Source of the DNA: Wandonia haliotis
GTDB lineage: Bacteria; Bacteroidota; Bacteroidia; Flavobacteriales_D; Crocinitomicaceae
Direction of reading: 5' to 3'
DNA: 64,000 bases
Assembly: GCF_039523435.1 (NCBI RefSeq)
Contig: NZ_BAAAFH010000003.1
Span: 1,164,207-1,228,206, forward strand
Shown in pieces: positions 52,079 to 61,160 of this stretch (position 1 is the stretch's first letter; the number at the start of each line of letters is the position of its first letter). Under the pieces are notes generated by a model. That model did not search any database, was not told where the DNA came from, and was given only the letters and a program-made list of their open reading frames with translations. A program made the translations under genes and the position numbers.

Positions 52079-52366
52079 CTAGTTTACGTTTTTATTTGAA
52101 AAGCTTTTTAACCAGTCTTCCCGCATCGTTAGAAAACGACCCATACAATTTTCGAGAAATTCATCTGTGAGCATACCCTTTACTTCTTCAAGTCCGATAA
52201 CATCAGCTTCACTTATTTTGTAAATTTGTTCAAACTGTCCCAGTTCTATCTTAACGATGTACTTGGAGTTGTACGAAAAGACAGAAATGCGGAATGTGTG
52301 ATGAGGAATTTCAGCAATTGTACGCACGAAAATGTTTTTTTGCAAATGTAATATAAAATGAACCAT
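52079..52366 (-). CDS. Small conserved protein of unknown function
   Basis: A 95-residue protein with two strand-rich segments (FRISVFSYNSKYIVKIELGQFEQIY) and a helical end (LTDEFLENCMGRFLTMREDWL). No motif I can name. It is the first gene of the group with OmpH and DUF4924 and its start codon overlaps that of the divergent DUF1853 gene. Confidence 0.72.
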   Translation of the reverse strand: MVHFILHLQKNIFVRTIAEIPHHTFRISVFSYNSKYIVKIELGQFEQIYKISEADVIGLEEVKGMLTDEFLENCMGRFLTMREDWLKSFSNKNVN

Positions 52367-53206
52367 CGGAATAGAGTTTTAACGAATATTCACGTACGTA
52401 ACTTGTATTGGTTGCTTTTTTCTCCCGTTTTGGAGGTGAATACTACGTATGCAAAGTCAGAACTTCTTTTTCCACAGGGATTACAGGAGAAATGGTTGGA
52501 TTTACATAGAGATTGGTTTTCTAAAGAAGATGATGCACCGGGAAAAATTAATAAACGGATTACAAATTGTCATGCAGGGTATAAGATTGGAGTATATGCA
52601 GAGCAGTTATTGCTGTACTTTTTTTCTGAATCTCCATTTATTAAACTTCTTGAAGCAAACAGGCAACTAGTGCGAGATTCTGTTACGGTAAGCGAAATTG
52701 ATTTTTTGGTGGAGTTTGAAGGAAAACTACTTCATCTTGAGGTGGCTGTTAAGTATTATCTTCTTACGGATACTAAAGAGTGGGTAGGACCTAATAAAAG
52801 AGATACTTTTCAAAGGAAATGGGAAAAAGTTGTTCAAAAGCAGGTTCCGGAGGCTCAGCGTTTTTTCGTAGAGCAAGGGTATGGTAATGTCGAAAGCTTT
52901 TTTTTCGTGAAAGGTTATCTTTTTACCCAAAATTCGGAAAGAAATAACTGGGTGACGTTGAGTAAGAATTGTTTGTATGAAGATAAAGCGGCAAAAGGAT
53001 TTGTTTTGCCGAAGAAGCCAAACTGGATGGCAGATTTTGAACATTTCAGAGGAAAAACGATGAACTCCTTCGAATTAAACCGTAAACTAAAAGAGCATAC
53101 TACGGTTTTAGAAACAGCTGTTCCTGTAATTACACTGTCGGGAAGTGGTCAGAAAGTTACCTTTATTGTTCCGGAAGACTGGTCGGATAAGATTATACAA
53201 CCATAG
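52358..53206 (+). CDS. DUF1853 family protein
   Basis: A 282-residue protein with the DUF1853 features: ITNCHAGYKIGVYAEQLLLYFF, FLVEFEGKLLHLEVAVKYYL and a KRDTFQRKWEKVV basic segment. The Glu/Asp/Lys pattern (DFLVEF...HLEVAVK) resembles a PD-(D/E)XK nuclease core, which is an inference. It overlaps the start of the 95-residue gene and, at the other end, DUF1987 by 14 bases. Confidence 0.82.
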   Translation: MNHRNRVLTNIHVRNLYWLLFSPVLEVNTTYAKSELLFPQGLQEKWLDLHRDWFSKEDDAPGKINKRITNCHAGYKIGVYAEQLLLYFFSESPFIKLLEANRQLVRDSVTVSEIDFLVEFEGKLLHLEVAVKYYLLTDTKEWVGPNKRDTFQRKWEKVVQKQVPEAQRFFVEQGYGNVESFFFVKGYLFTQNSERNNWVTLSKNCLYEDKAAKGFVLPKKPNWMADFEHFRGKTMNSFELNRKLKEHTTVLETAVPVITLSGSGQKVTFIVPEDWSDKIIQP

Positions 53207-53594
53207 CTAAAGCTCCCTGATCCTGTTTTTTGAACTCAAAAGGAACTTTAACCATAAACGCATAATCCTGACCTACTTCATACATATCAATATCCTCTGT
53301 GTTGTAGTACCACTCAACAACGGCTTCAAAACCTTGTGTTTTCATCTCGTTCAACTTATACAGAAGTAATAAGAGACTTTTTGAGGAGGAAATATTGAAG
53401 TATTCCAGGTCAATACGAATCGTTGTTCGTTGAGCAGGCGTACGCATGTAAAGTGCAAACCAGTTTAATACCGGATTCCAGAAAGTCTCAGCATCTTTTG
53501 GAATAGAACGACCTTTAATGGTCATAATACCAGATGCTTCGTCAAAAGATATAAAAGGTGTTTTGGTGGTAGCTTCAACAAACAATTTCTCCAT
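53193..53594 (-). CDS. DUF1987/SiaC-family protein
   Basis: A 133-residue protein of the SiaC (DUF1987) type, known in Pseudomonas as a phosphorylatable regulator of a biofilm signalling cascade. The motifs FDEASGIMTIKGRSIP and FNISSSKSLLLLLYKLNEM (with the Ser-Ser-Ser region that can be phosphorylated) are present. Here no cognate kinase/phosphatase is adjacent. It converges on and overlaps DUF1853. Confidence 0.85.
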   Translation of the reverse strand: MEKLFVEATTKTPFISFDEASGIMTIKGRSIPKDAETFWNPVLNWFALYMRTPAQRTTIRIDLEYFNISSSKSLLLLLYKLNEMKTQGFEAVVEWYYNTEDIDMYEVGQDYAFMVKVPFEFKKQDQGALAMVV

Positions 53595-53736
53595 TGATTC
53601 TATGAATTTCTGACCCCAATATCGGAATTATTTTCTTTGAAAAATCAGAAATTCTACAAAAAAACAATGGCTGTCGACCAACGGGGCGTAATGTCAAATG
53701 AAAAAAAAGGACTCTTTCTGGTTTATTATGAAATAG

Positions 53737-54525
53737 TTAGCTTTGAGTCAGGAGAGAGTGAATTGGTGAAGGAGTAAAAAACAGGGTAGATGAGTGAAAA
53801 AACTCTTGTAGTTCGTCCTGTAAAAAAGTACCGATTGATCCGCTTACACCAATTCGGGAGTAAGCTCTATCAGAGGGAATTTCTGCCATAAAATCAATAA
53901 GAGCCCGGGTAATTAGTTTTTTTAGTAGTGGATTTTGTTTGTTACGGATAACAGGTTTTGCAAGTTGACCAACTTCTCCGGGGATAAGCTGCTTTTTAGA
54001 AGTAAGTTGTTGTACCAGTTCATATTCATCTTTGGTGAGAAAGGAAATGATCTCCTTGTGATCACATTGTAGTAGCCGAAGTCCTAAGTCAGCTCCGCCG
54101 GCAAAATCCCCACCGGGAAATCCTTTCCCTCCGAATACCCGAACAGGATTTCTTCCATCCCATTCAAAAGCCACTGAGCCGGTTCCAAGTATAATTCCTA
54201 AACCCGTGTGATTTTTTAATGTACTGATTCCTGCTGCATGAAGATCGGAATATACTGCACTATTTCGAATAGAGGGAAATACTTGATGTAATAAGGAACG
54301 AACACGTTGATTTGGTTCGTCTGTCAAACAACCGGAGCAAAAGAGATGAATTTCATTAATAGAAGAAGCAGTTTCAAATTGTTCTTTTACCTCCTGAAGA
54401 ATTTTATAGATGTCTTCCGATGTACTTTGAGTTCCTCTGAATCCTCGTGTTGTAAACAGAGTTTCCGGTTTTCCGGCTATTCCCCAGGACGATTTTGTAG
54501 CACCGCTTTCACCAATTAGCATCAT
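53737..54525 (-). CDS. BadF/BadG-type sugar kinase (N-acetylglucosamine kinase-like)
   Basis: A 262-residue ASKHA-fold kinase, slightly short for the family (~290). The N-terminal LIGESGATKSSWGIAG phosphate loop, GLGIILGTGSVAFEWDG and the IGVSGSIGTFLQDELQ adenosine motif match BadF/BadG-type GlcNAc kinases. The first gene after the 120-residue protein; 19-base gap. Confidence 0.85.
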   Translation of the reverse strand: MMLIGESGATKSSWGIAGKPETLFTTRGFRGTQSTSEDIYKILQEVKEQFETASSINEIHLFCSGCLTDEPNQRVRSLLHQVFPSIRNSAVYSDLHAAGISTLKNHTGLGIILGTGSVAFEWDGRNPVRVFGGKGFPGGDFAGGADLGLRLLQCDHKEIISFLTKDEYELVQQLTSKKQLIPGEVGQLAKPVIRNKQNPLLKKLITRALIDFMAEIPSDRAYSRIGVSGSIGTFLQDELQEFFHSSTLFFTPSPIHSLLTQS

Positions 54526-54544
54526 GAAGCGAAAATAAACAAAT

Positions 54545-54907
54545 TTAGTTCATCTCGATCTTACTCCACGTTTTGATCAGACGGTGATACTCTTTGTAGA
54601 AGTTACTGAGGTAGAGCATCGTTTCCGAGTCATTCTCCTTTGTTCGGTTTTTTAACGAATGAAAAGATTTCATAATAAGAAGAATGATATCCGAATTCAA
54701 TAGTGCTCTGGATGTTTCCGGGTCAACATCATAATTTTCGTAGACATGGAATACAAAAGCTTTGTCCTGTTTCTCTTTTTTGTTCAGCCTTTTCTTTCGG
54801 GTTATCTTTTCCAGATACGGCAAGAGATGAGCACTCAGTTCAACAAAATGTTTCATAACCAGTAGTGCTTCATTCAATTGCCTGATTTGCGACAGTCCTG
54901 TTTGCAT
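54545..54907 (-). CDS. Small helical protein of unknown function
   Basis: A 120-residue basic, all-helical protein (LNEALLVMKHFVELSAHLLPYLEKI, KKRLNKKEKQDKAFVFHVYEN). No domain recognised. Probably co-transcribed with the BadF-type kinase. The 216-base gap to the next gene holds the divergent promoter for the surface-protein locus. Confidence 0.68.
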   Translation of the reverse strand: MQTGLSQIRQLNEALLVMKHFVELSAHLLPYLEKITRKKRLNKKEKQDKAFVFHVYENYDVDPETSRALLNSDIILLIMKSFHSLKNRTKENDSETMLYLSNFYKEYHRLIKTWSKIEMN

Positions 54908-55070
54908 AACATCCTGTTTATGGTTGGTAACTATATTCTAAGACGAAGGATAGACGTAGAACGTTGGTTTCGTCTCTTGTTGATTGTAAATCAAGCTGTT
55001 TTTTTCATGTTATGATTGTGTGATTTTTTTTCACTTTTACCGTAAATCGTAAAATAAAAGGATAATTTTT

Positions 55071-55078
55071 TACTTTTG
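55071..55078 (+). promoter_or_regulatory. -7 box of the surface-protein locus
   Basis: TACTTTTG, predicted start near 55083 with a 41-base leader. Confidence 0.5.
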
Positions 55079-55123
55079 CTGTTATGATATTCTCCCGGTC
55101 AGGTTGAGATCAAACTTATACTT

Positions 55124-56647
55124 ATGAAAAAAATTTACACAGGAATTATTGTTTGTGCTTTCCCGTTTTTGGGATTTACTCAACAACAGTTTGAGAATGG
55201 AGGGTTTGAGTCATGGGAAAACACGGGTTCGCCTACAGAAGAACCTACAGAGTGGTCTTCTCTGAAAACATCCGGTGGCGGACAGGCTGGAGTAGCTCCT
55301 AAGGTAATATCAAAAGCTCCGGGAAGAACAGGAGGGAGTTCCATTCGTATGGAGAACGAAAGTGCCCTGGGAATAACGGCTAACGGTATTCTGACAAATG
55401 GTCGGGTTTTTGCTCCTGATTTTAACCCTGAGAATGGATACGTAGCTACAATTTCCTCGGAAGGAAAATGGAATACACCGTTTACATCTCGTCCTGATAG
55501 TCTTGTGGGGTGGTATAAGTATTCACCGGCAGGAGGAGATAAAGGAAAGGTAGAGGTTGCTCTGCACAGAGGATCTACCTGTGAACTACCTGAAGGAAAT
55601 ACGCCAAATGATCTTGTAGCTGTTGCGCGATTCCATATGGTAGGGACAACTTCTAACTGGAAACGATTTTCGGTGCCTTTTAATTATCTGAACGGTAATA
55701 CACCGGACTATTTATTATCGGTATTAACATCAGGAGATAGTACACTTGCTGTGGTTGGCTCTGTAGCTTATTTTGACGACCTGCAATTGATTTATAATTT
55801 ACCCGTAGTAACTCAAAATCTGGTTTCAAACACGTATGCGATTACAAATACAACCGGAGCTGCAATAAGTGTTCCTTACACGGTTCAGGGAGGCTTATTT
55901 TCAGGAACTAATGAATTTATTGCAGAGTTATCTGACGCTAACGGTGACTTCTCTGATCCGATAGAGCTTGGGCGTATCACTTCTTCTTCAAGTGGAACCG
56001 TTTCAGGAACCATTCCGGCACAAATTCAACCGGGTACGGCTTACAGAGTTCGCGTTCGACCTTCGGAAACCGTTTCGGGATATACAATTTTGTTGAACGA
56101 TAATGATGAAGATATTACGATTACATTGACAGGAAGCTATATTGGGTTTACAGGAAACTCTACTTCTATTGTTGGAGAAGATCCAATTGACATGATGGTG
56201 TATGAAAGTCCGGCTGCTACAGATCGAGAGTGGAAATACTCATTGACTTCCGGGGGGCCTTACGAATCTTTTGATCCTGTAAAAGTGCAGGTGACAGAAT
56301 CTTTTTCTTTTGCTAATGGTGGATTCTATTATGTGATTTGTGAATCGGTTATTGAAGGAATTACTTCCGTTTCAAATGAGCAGGCATTTTACTTTGGTGT
56401 ATTGGCACTTCCTGAAGCGAAAAATGAAGAGAATGAGTTTATAGCTTATCAAAGTGGTGAAAGGATCATGATGAAAGTAACAAAGTCGGCTGACTTTGCT
56501 GTGTATGATGCTTTAGGACGTAAACTAAAGTCAGGTACTTTCTCAGGAACACAAACGGTTACTCCAAAAGAGTCTGGGCTTTATTTTATACAGTTTTTTG
56601 ATGGTCAGAAACAGGTGACCAGAAAAGTTATTTTTTCAGCGAATTAA
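55124..56647 (+). CDS. Secreted T9SS protein with N-terminal PCMD-like domain
   Basis: A 507-residue exported protein. Signal peptide (MKKIYTGIIVCAFPFLGFTQ), then a ~210-residue beta-sandwich of the PCMD type (FENGGFESWENTG, TSRPDSLVGWYKYSPAGG, VAYFDDLQLIY), an Ig-like region (~215-430) and a degenerate type A sorting domain (FAVYDALGRKLKSGTF ... GLYFIQFF) without a PNP motif. It is followed by a shorter paralog and a TonB-dependent receptor, which suggests a surface ligand-binding role. Confidence 0.8.
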   Translation: MKKIYTGIIVCAFPFLGFTQQQFENGGFESWENTGSPTEEPTEWSSLKTSGGGQAGVAPKVISKAPGRTGGSSIRMENESALGITANGILTNGRVFAPDFNPENGYVATISSEGKWNTPFTSRPDSLVGWYKYSPAGGDKGKVEVALHRGSTCELPEGNTPNDLVAVARFHMVGTTSNWKRFSVPFNYLNGNTPDYLLSVLTSGDSTLAVVGSVAYFDDLQLIYNLPVVTQNLVSNTYAITNTTGAAISVPYTVQGGLFSGTNEFIAELSDANGDFSDPIELGRITSSSSGTVSGTIPAQIQPGTAYRVRVRPSETVSGYTILLNDNDEDITITLTGSYIGFTGNSTSIVGEDPIDMMVYESPAATDREWKYSLTSGGPYESFDPVKVQVTESFSFANGGFYYVICESVIEGITSVSNEQAFYFGVLALPEAKNEENEFIAYQSGERIMMKVTKSADFAVYDALGRKLKSGTFSGTQTVTPKESGLYFIQFFDGQKQVTRKVIFSAN

Positions 56648-56656
56648 TTGAAAATT

Positions 56657-57655
56657 ATGAAAAAGACAGGAATAACACTTTGCTTGTTGGCGATGTCAGT
56701 GGGGCTTACTTCAGTAGTTTCAGCTCAGACACAATTGCCAAATAGTGATTTTGAAGATATCCAAAGTATTTCAGGAGTTGCAGATAATGGGGGACAACCT
56801 TATAACTATGAGTATGATTCGTTAGGGCAGGGATGGATTTCCGGAAACCCTGTTAATAGATACCTTGAGATTGATCATATCTTTATGAAGGATACAAGTT
56901 TTACGCACTCGGGATCTCATGCTATTGTTATGCGGACAGATTCTATTGGTCCGGTAGTAGCCGTTGGAAATGCCGGTTTGGGAGAATTTGTTTTTAATGA
57001 AAGTAACCCGTTTGCAAGTATTGTGTTTGGCGCTCCTTTTGCGGACAGACCGCATGCATTTGCAGGTTGGTATACGTACAAGTCGGTTGGAGGGGTAGCG
57101 CCATCAGATGGTGATGACAGGTTGATTAACGGAGATTCTCTTTTGATTCTTTGCTACCTGACCAAATGGAATTCAACACTTGAAAAGAGAGATACAGTTG
57201 CATTAGCTTCCTGGACATCCAGTGAAACGGTTACAGATTATACAGAATTTATGATACCGTTTAATTACTTTTCTTCAGATGTGCCGGATAGTGCGAATGT
57301 GATGTTCCTTTCCTCTTCTCTTGGATATGTAGCTGATTTCTCAGAGCGTCCATTTGGAGTTAAGGGAAGTACCCTTGTTATTGACGATATTCGGATGCAT
57401 TATTCCGGAGCCGGATTTGACGAGTATGCGGAATTGAATGGAACAGCATATACGGTAGGGAAAAAAGTGGTTGTCCGTTTGGAAGAATTACCTTCTGATG
57501 CATCTGTAAGAATCGTCGACATGGCGGGAAGAAATTTGGTTTCACGTCAATTGTCAGATAAAGAATCAACATTTGAGTTAGCTTATTCCGGTATTGCTTT
57601 TGTTATTGTCAGAAGTGAGAAAGGAACACTGACCCGAAAACTATACATACATTAA
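56657..57655 (+). CDS. Secreted T9SS protein, PCMD-like domain
   Basis: A 332-residue protein related in its first 240 residues to the previous one (FADRPHAFAGWYTYKSVGG, LVIDDIRMHYSG), with signal peptide and degenerate type A sorting tail (VRIVDMAGRNLVSRQL). I start at ATG 56657, three codons after an upstream TTG. The pair plus receptor resembles Bacteroidota surface-capture systems. Ligand unknown. Confidence 0.78.
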   Translation: MKKTGITLCLLAMSVGLTSVVSAQTQLPNSDFEDIQSISGVADNGGQPYNYEYDSLGQGWISGNPVNRYLEIDHIFMKDTSFTHSGSHAIVMRTDSIGPVVAVGNAGLGEFVFNESNPFASIVFGAPFADRPHAFAGWYTYKSVGGVAPSDGDDRLINGDSLLILCYLTKWNSTLEKRDTVALASWTSSETVTDYTEFMIPFNYFSSDVPDSANVMFLSSSLGYVADFSERPFGVKGSTLVIDDIRMHYSGAGFDEYAELNGTAYTVGKKVVVRLEELPSDASVRIVDMAGRNLVSRQLSDKESTFELAYSGIAFVIVRSEKGTLTRKLYIH

Positions 57656-57696
57656 CTTAGTTGCTCCTTCACCGGGGAAGCAAGAAGGTACTACAA

Positions 57697-60144
57697 ATGA
57701 ATAAGTTTATCATTATTTTAGTGTCCCTGTTCATGGGCGGACAGTTTTTTGCTCAAAATGGAACACTTACAGGTATTGTATCCGATGCGGAAACTGCAGA
57801 ACCATTAATCAGTTCCACTGTTATCTTACGTGCAGATCCGACAATAGGATCAGTGGCTAATTTTGATGGGGTATACAAATTAAGCCTTGTTCCTGGAGAG
57901 CATACAGTAATCTGTCGCTTTACAGGGATGGTTCCTGATACCTTTAGTTTTTCCCTTAAACCGGGAGAGGTTTTGAACCATAATTTCGCTTTGAAAGCAT
58001 TCCCTAATATGTTGGGAGACGTAGAGGTTCGTGTAGGAAAATTTGATAAACCAATTGAAGACCTTACCGTTTCGATGGAGGTGATTAAGCCGGAAATTAT
58101 AGAAAATAAAAATACAAGAAGTATTGAGACAATTCTGGATCAGACACCGGGGTTAAATATTCTTGATGGAGAGCCGCAAATCAGAGGAGGTTCCGGTTTT
58201 ACATTTGGAGTAGGTTCAAAAGTTGCTGTTATTGTAGATGATATGCCTATGTTGTCCGGTGATGCAGGGCGTCCTGAGTGGAGTTTTATTCCGGTAGAAA
58301 ACATTGAACAGATAGAAGTAATAAAAGGAGCAAGTTCTGTTTTATCCGGATCTTCAGCGCTTTCAGGTGCAATCCATATCCGTACTGCGTACCCCCGGGA
58401 CAAACCAATCACCAAGGTGAATGTGTATTCGGGAATGTATTCTAAACCTAAGGATCGTTCACAGGTATGGTATGATGATTATCCCGGAATTCACGGGATG
58501 AATTTTTTACATTCACAGAAGATTGGGAATTTTGATTTGGTAATCGGAGGGAATTTCAATCATGATCATGGATACATAGGACCCGCAGTTAAAGATTCGG
58601 CGTATATCTATTGGAGTTCAGAGGAACCTCCTGCGTATGATACAATTTCCAACTTTGGAAATAAAGAAATGGCAACCACCAGAGGTCGTCTGAACTTTAA
58701 CCTGCGTCACAGATCGAAACGAATAAAAGGTCTGAGTTATGGGTTGAATGGAAACGCAATGTATAGCGATGGAGTTATGGCATTTGCCTGGTTAAATGAT
58801 ACATCTGGATTTTACCAGAGTTATCCGGGAGCCGTTTTTACACATAACCAGTTTATAACGAATCTGGATCCTTACATTCAGTTTTTTCAGGAAACAGGAT
58901 CAAAACATAGCCTCAGAGGACGTTTTTTACATTCCGATAACAAAATTTCGGGGGGACAGGATAACAGAGCTACTGTTTTTTACGCAGATTATCAGTTTCA
59001 GAAAAGCTACAAAATATTACACGGGTTTGATTTTATAGGTGGGATAACGGGAATGCATACTGATTCGTATGCTGAACTTTATATCGGATCAGGAAGTCCG
59101 CGGAATAAATTATTGAATATTTCCGGGTATGCGGAAATCGATAAAAAATTCTTCAATGTATTGAACCTTTCAGTTGGAGGTAGATTAGAATACTTCCGAT
59201 TAAATGATTCAATTCAGAAACTACAACCGATATTCAGAGCAGGAGCGAGTCTGAAATTATTTCAGGAGACCTATTTGAGGGCCTCTTACGGACAGGGGTA
59301 TAGATTTCCTACCATAACGGAACGCTTTATCCGAACAGGAATTGGAGATTTGGGGATGTTCCCGAATCCGTCTTTGAAACCTGAAAAAAGCTGGAATGCC
59401 GAAGTTGGAGTTAAGCAAGGGTTTAAATTCTGGGAATTTTTTGGATACCTGGACGTAGCAGGATTTATGCAACGTTATGAAAATACGATTGAGTATTTAT
59501 TTGGATATTGGGAAAGTTTAGTTGGGGCAACAACAATTCCGGCCGGCTTCCGATTTGTAAATACGGGAGATTCACGTGTCGTTGGAATAGATGTTTCATT
59601 TACCGGGTTGGCGAAAATAGGAAAACATGCTTCTCTTGCGGTTATGGCGGGTTATAATTATATCGTACCAGTAAGTATGAACCCTGACTATATTTATGCG
59701 ATTGATTCGGTCGGGAATGAACTAAGTTATCAGGAAACCAGTATTGATCCTTCAAGTCGTATTCTAAAGTACCGATCACTACATAACCTGAAAGCAGATG
59801 TTGAATTTTCGTACAAAGGTTTTGCCATAGGGGTTAGTTTTAAATACTTTTCGAAGTTGGTTAATTTGGATGGTGCTGTTCAGGATTTTGAAGATTATAC
59901 ATTGAGTACGGGAACAATGCAGCCGATTCAATACATGAATTATTACAATACCAGAAATACAGGGCATCCGATATTTGATGCGCGAATCAGTTATGCTATA
60001 AATGATATGCATAAAATTTCACTTGTATCAGCTAATCTCCTTAACCGTGCTTATTCGTTGCGACCGCTAAAAGCTGAAGCTCCGAGAACCGTAATGTTGC
60101 AATATACCTTTAAGTTAGATCAGAACAAGAAGAAAAAAGGCTAG
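57697..60144 (+). CDS. TonB-dependent receptor with carboxypeptidase-regulatory-like N-terminus
   Basis: An 815-residue outer-membrane transporter. Start at ATG 57697 (MNKFIIILVSLF, signal peptide), which drops 12 codons of a TTG-initiated reading. Domains: CarboxypepD_reg-like (~22-110; NGTLTGIVSDAETAEPLISSTV), plug (~120-225; NKNTRSIETILDQTPGLNIL, IRGGSGFTFG) and the 22-strand barrel ending near YTFKLDQNKKKKG. It powers uptake of a ligand probably presented by the two upstream surface proteins. Type of ligand unknown. Confidence 0.92.
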   Translation: MNKFIIILVSLFMGGQFFAQNGTLTGIVSDAETAEPLISSTVILRADPTIGSVANFDGVYKLSLVPGEHTVICRFTGMVPDTFSFSLKPGEVLNHNFALKAFPNMLGDVEVRVGKFDKPIEDLTVSMEVIKPEIIENKNTRSIETILDQTPGLNILDGEPQIRGGSGFTFGVGSKVAVIVDDMPMLSGDAGRPEWSFIPVENIEQIEVIKGASSVLSGSSALSGAIHIRTAYPRDKPITKVNVYSGMYSKPKDRSQVWYDDYPGIHGMNFLHSQKIGNFDLVIGGNFNHDHGYIGPAVKDSAYIYWSSEEPPAYDTISNFGNKEMATTRGRLNFNLRHRSKRIKGLSYGLNGNAMYSDGVMAFAWLNDTSGFYQSYPGAVFTHNQFITNLDPYIQFFQETGSKHSLRGRFLHSDNKISGGQDNRATVFYADYQFQKSYKILHGFDFIGGITGMHTDSYAELYIGSGSPRNKLLNISGYAEIDKKFFNVLNLSVGGRLEYFRLNDSIQKLQPIFRAGASLKLFQETYLRASYGQGYRFPTITERFIRTGIGDLGMFPNPSLKPEKSWNAEVGVKQGFKFWEFFGYLDVAGFMQRYENTIEYLFGYWESLVGATTIPAGFRFVNTGDSRVVGIDVSFTGLAKIGKHASLAVMAGYNYIVPVSMNPDYIYAIDSVGNELSYQETSIDPSSRILKYRSLHNLKADVEFSYKGFAIGVSFKYFSKLVNLDGAVQDFEDYTLSTGTMQPIQYMNYYNTRNTGHPIFDARISYAINDMHKISLVSANLLNRAYSLRPLKAEAPRTVMLQYTFKLDQNKKKKG

Positions 60145-60186
60145 AATTATTGTAACAAAATGGTACAATTCCGTTTCTATACGAGT

Positions 60187-60576
60187 ATGCGTTATTGTAT
60201 CTTACTTATACATCTGATTTTTTCTCCATTTCCGTTTTTTGCTCAGGAAGGACATTACTCATCAAAACCTCTTGAGTGGGACGGTGAGTTTAGCGATAGG
60301 TATTCGTTATGTGTTATGAATCGGGATAACGAAATTTCTGCATTAGGTAATCTGAAGAATGGAGTTCCTGACGGAGCATGGTTATTTCTTAAAGAAGAGA
60401 GAGTCATTATAGAGAAGGGAAACTACAAGAAAGGACAAAAACACGGGCGCTGGATAAGTTACGATATGCATGGAAATATCGAGTCGTCAGGAATGTATAA
60501 AAAAGGGAAAATGCATGGTCCCTGGTATTTCTATGATAAACTAGCCTATTATAAACGAGGAATAAAAACAAAGTGA
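60187..60576 (+). CDS. Small MORN-repeat exported protein
   Basis: A 129-residue protein with a signal peptide (MRYCILLIHLIFSPFPFFAQ) and three MORN/YwqK-type repeats (LKNGVPDGAWLFLKEE, YKKGQKHGRWISYDMHG, YKKGKMHGPWYFYDK). Start at 60187 preferred; ATG 60160 would add nine residues before the signal peptide. MORN proteins in Bacteroidota are often surface proteins; function unknown. It belongs to the TonB locus by position. Confidence 0.78.
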   Translation: MRYCILLIHLIFSPFPFFAQEGHYSSKPLEWDGEFSDRYSLCVMNRDNEISALGNLKNGVPDGAWLFLKEERVIIEKGNYKKGQKHGRWISYDMHGNIESSGMYKKGKMHGPWYFYDKLAYYKRGIKTK

Positions 60577-61157
60577 AGCTACAATTTATAATTACTACTC
60601 TACTATTTACCGCTTTTTTTGCAAAAGCACAGGAAGATACATCATCAGTTTACAAACGGGCTAACGAGAAATTGCAGACCGTCAACTATAATTTACTCAA
60701 ATATGGTGACTTCAAGCCCCGGAATTTGGATGAGGCCTTTTTGGTTTTTCTCACAGGCGACTCTGTTTTGCTGGATAAATTTAAAGGTCTGGAGCAAACA
60801 GAAGCGATTAATTTTGCACTGCAGAGAGAAAACCATATTTTCAGATACGATTGGGGGCAGGAAGTTTTCCTGCATTTTTCACTACAATTAATAAGGGAGC
60901 ATAAATTATTTGCCCCGGAGTTACAGAATAAATATGCTCTGCTGTGTTTTTACGGGTGGATGAATGAGGTCAATTTTGATCAAAACAAAACTGCCCGACA
61001 GGTAAAAAAAGGAAACGGAAAAATCAACCGATACTGGAAAAAACGATTCCGGTACACCCAAAAACAGATTAGCCGTAAATACGAGAAAATCTGGAAGGAA
61101 GAAAAGAAAGTAAGTAAGCAATCAAAAAAAACAAGTCACCCTTATTTACAGGATTAG
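60573..61157 (+). CDS. Small exported protein, DUF6794-like
   Basis: A 194-residue protein beginning with GTG in the overlap GTGA with the preceding stop. Signal peptide (MKLQFIITTLLFTAFFAKAQ) and a body with RNLDEAFLVFLTGDSVLLDKF and LFAPELQNKYALLCFYGWMNE that weakly recalls DUF6794. The C-terminal 60 residues are Lys/Arg-rich, which is odd for a secreted protein. Last gene of the locus; it converges on the TPR gene with a 3-base gap. Confidence 0.7.
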   Translation: MKLQFIITTLLFTAFFAKAQEDTSSVYKRANEKLQTVNYNLLKYGDFKPRNLDEAFLVFLTGDSVLLDKFKGLEQTEAINFALQRENHIFRYDWGQEVFLHFSLQLIREHKLFAPELQNKYALLCFYGWMNEVNFDQNKTARQVKKGNGKINRYWKKRFRYTQKQISRKYEKIWKEEKKVSKQSKKTSHPYLQD

Positions 61158-61160
61158 AGG

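Noticed and set aside
54908..55123. Cobalamin or other riboswitch upstream of the TonB locus
   Set aside because: I saw no B12-box-like or other conserved core; only an ordinary -7 box was found.
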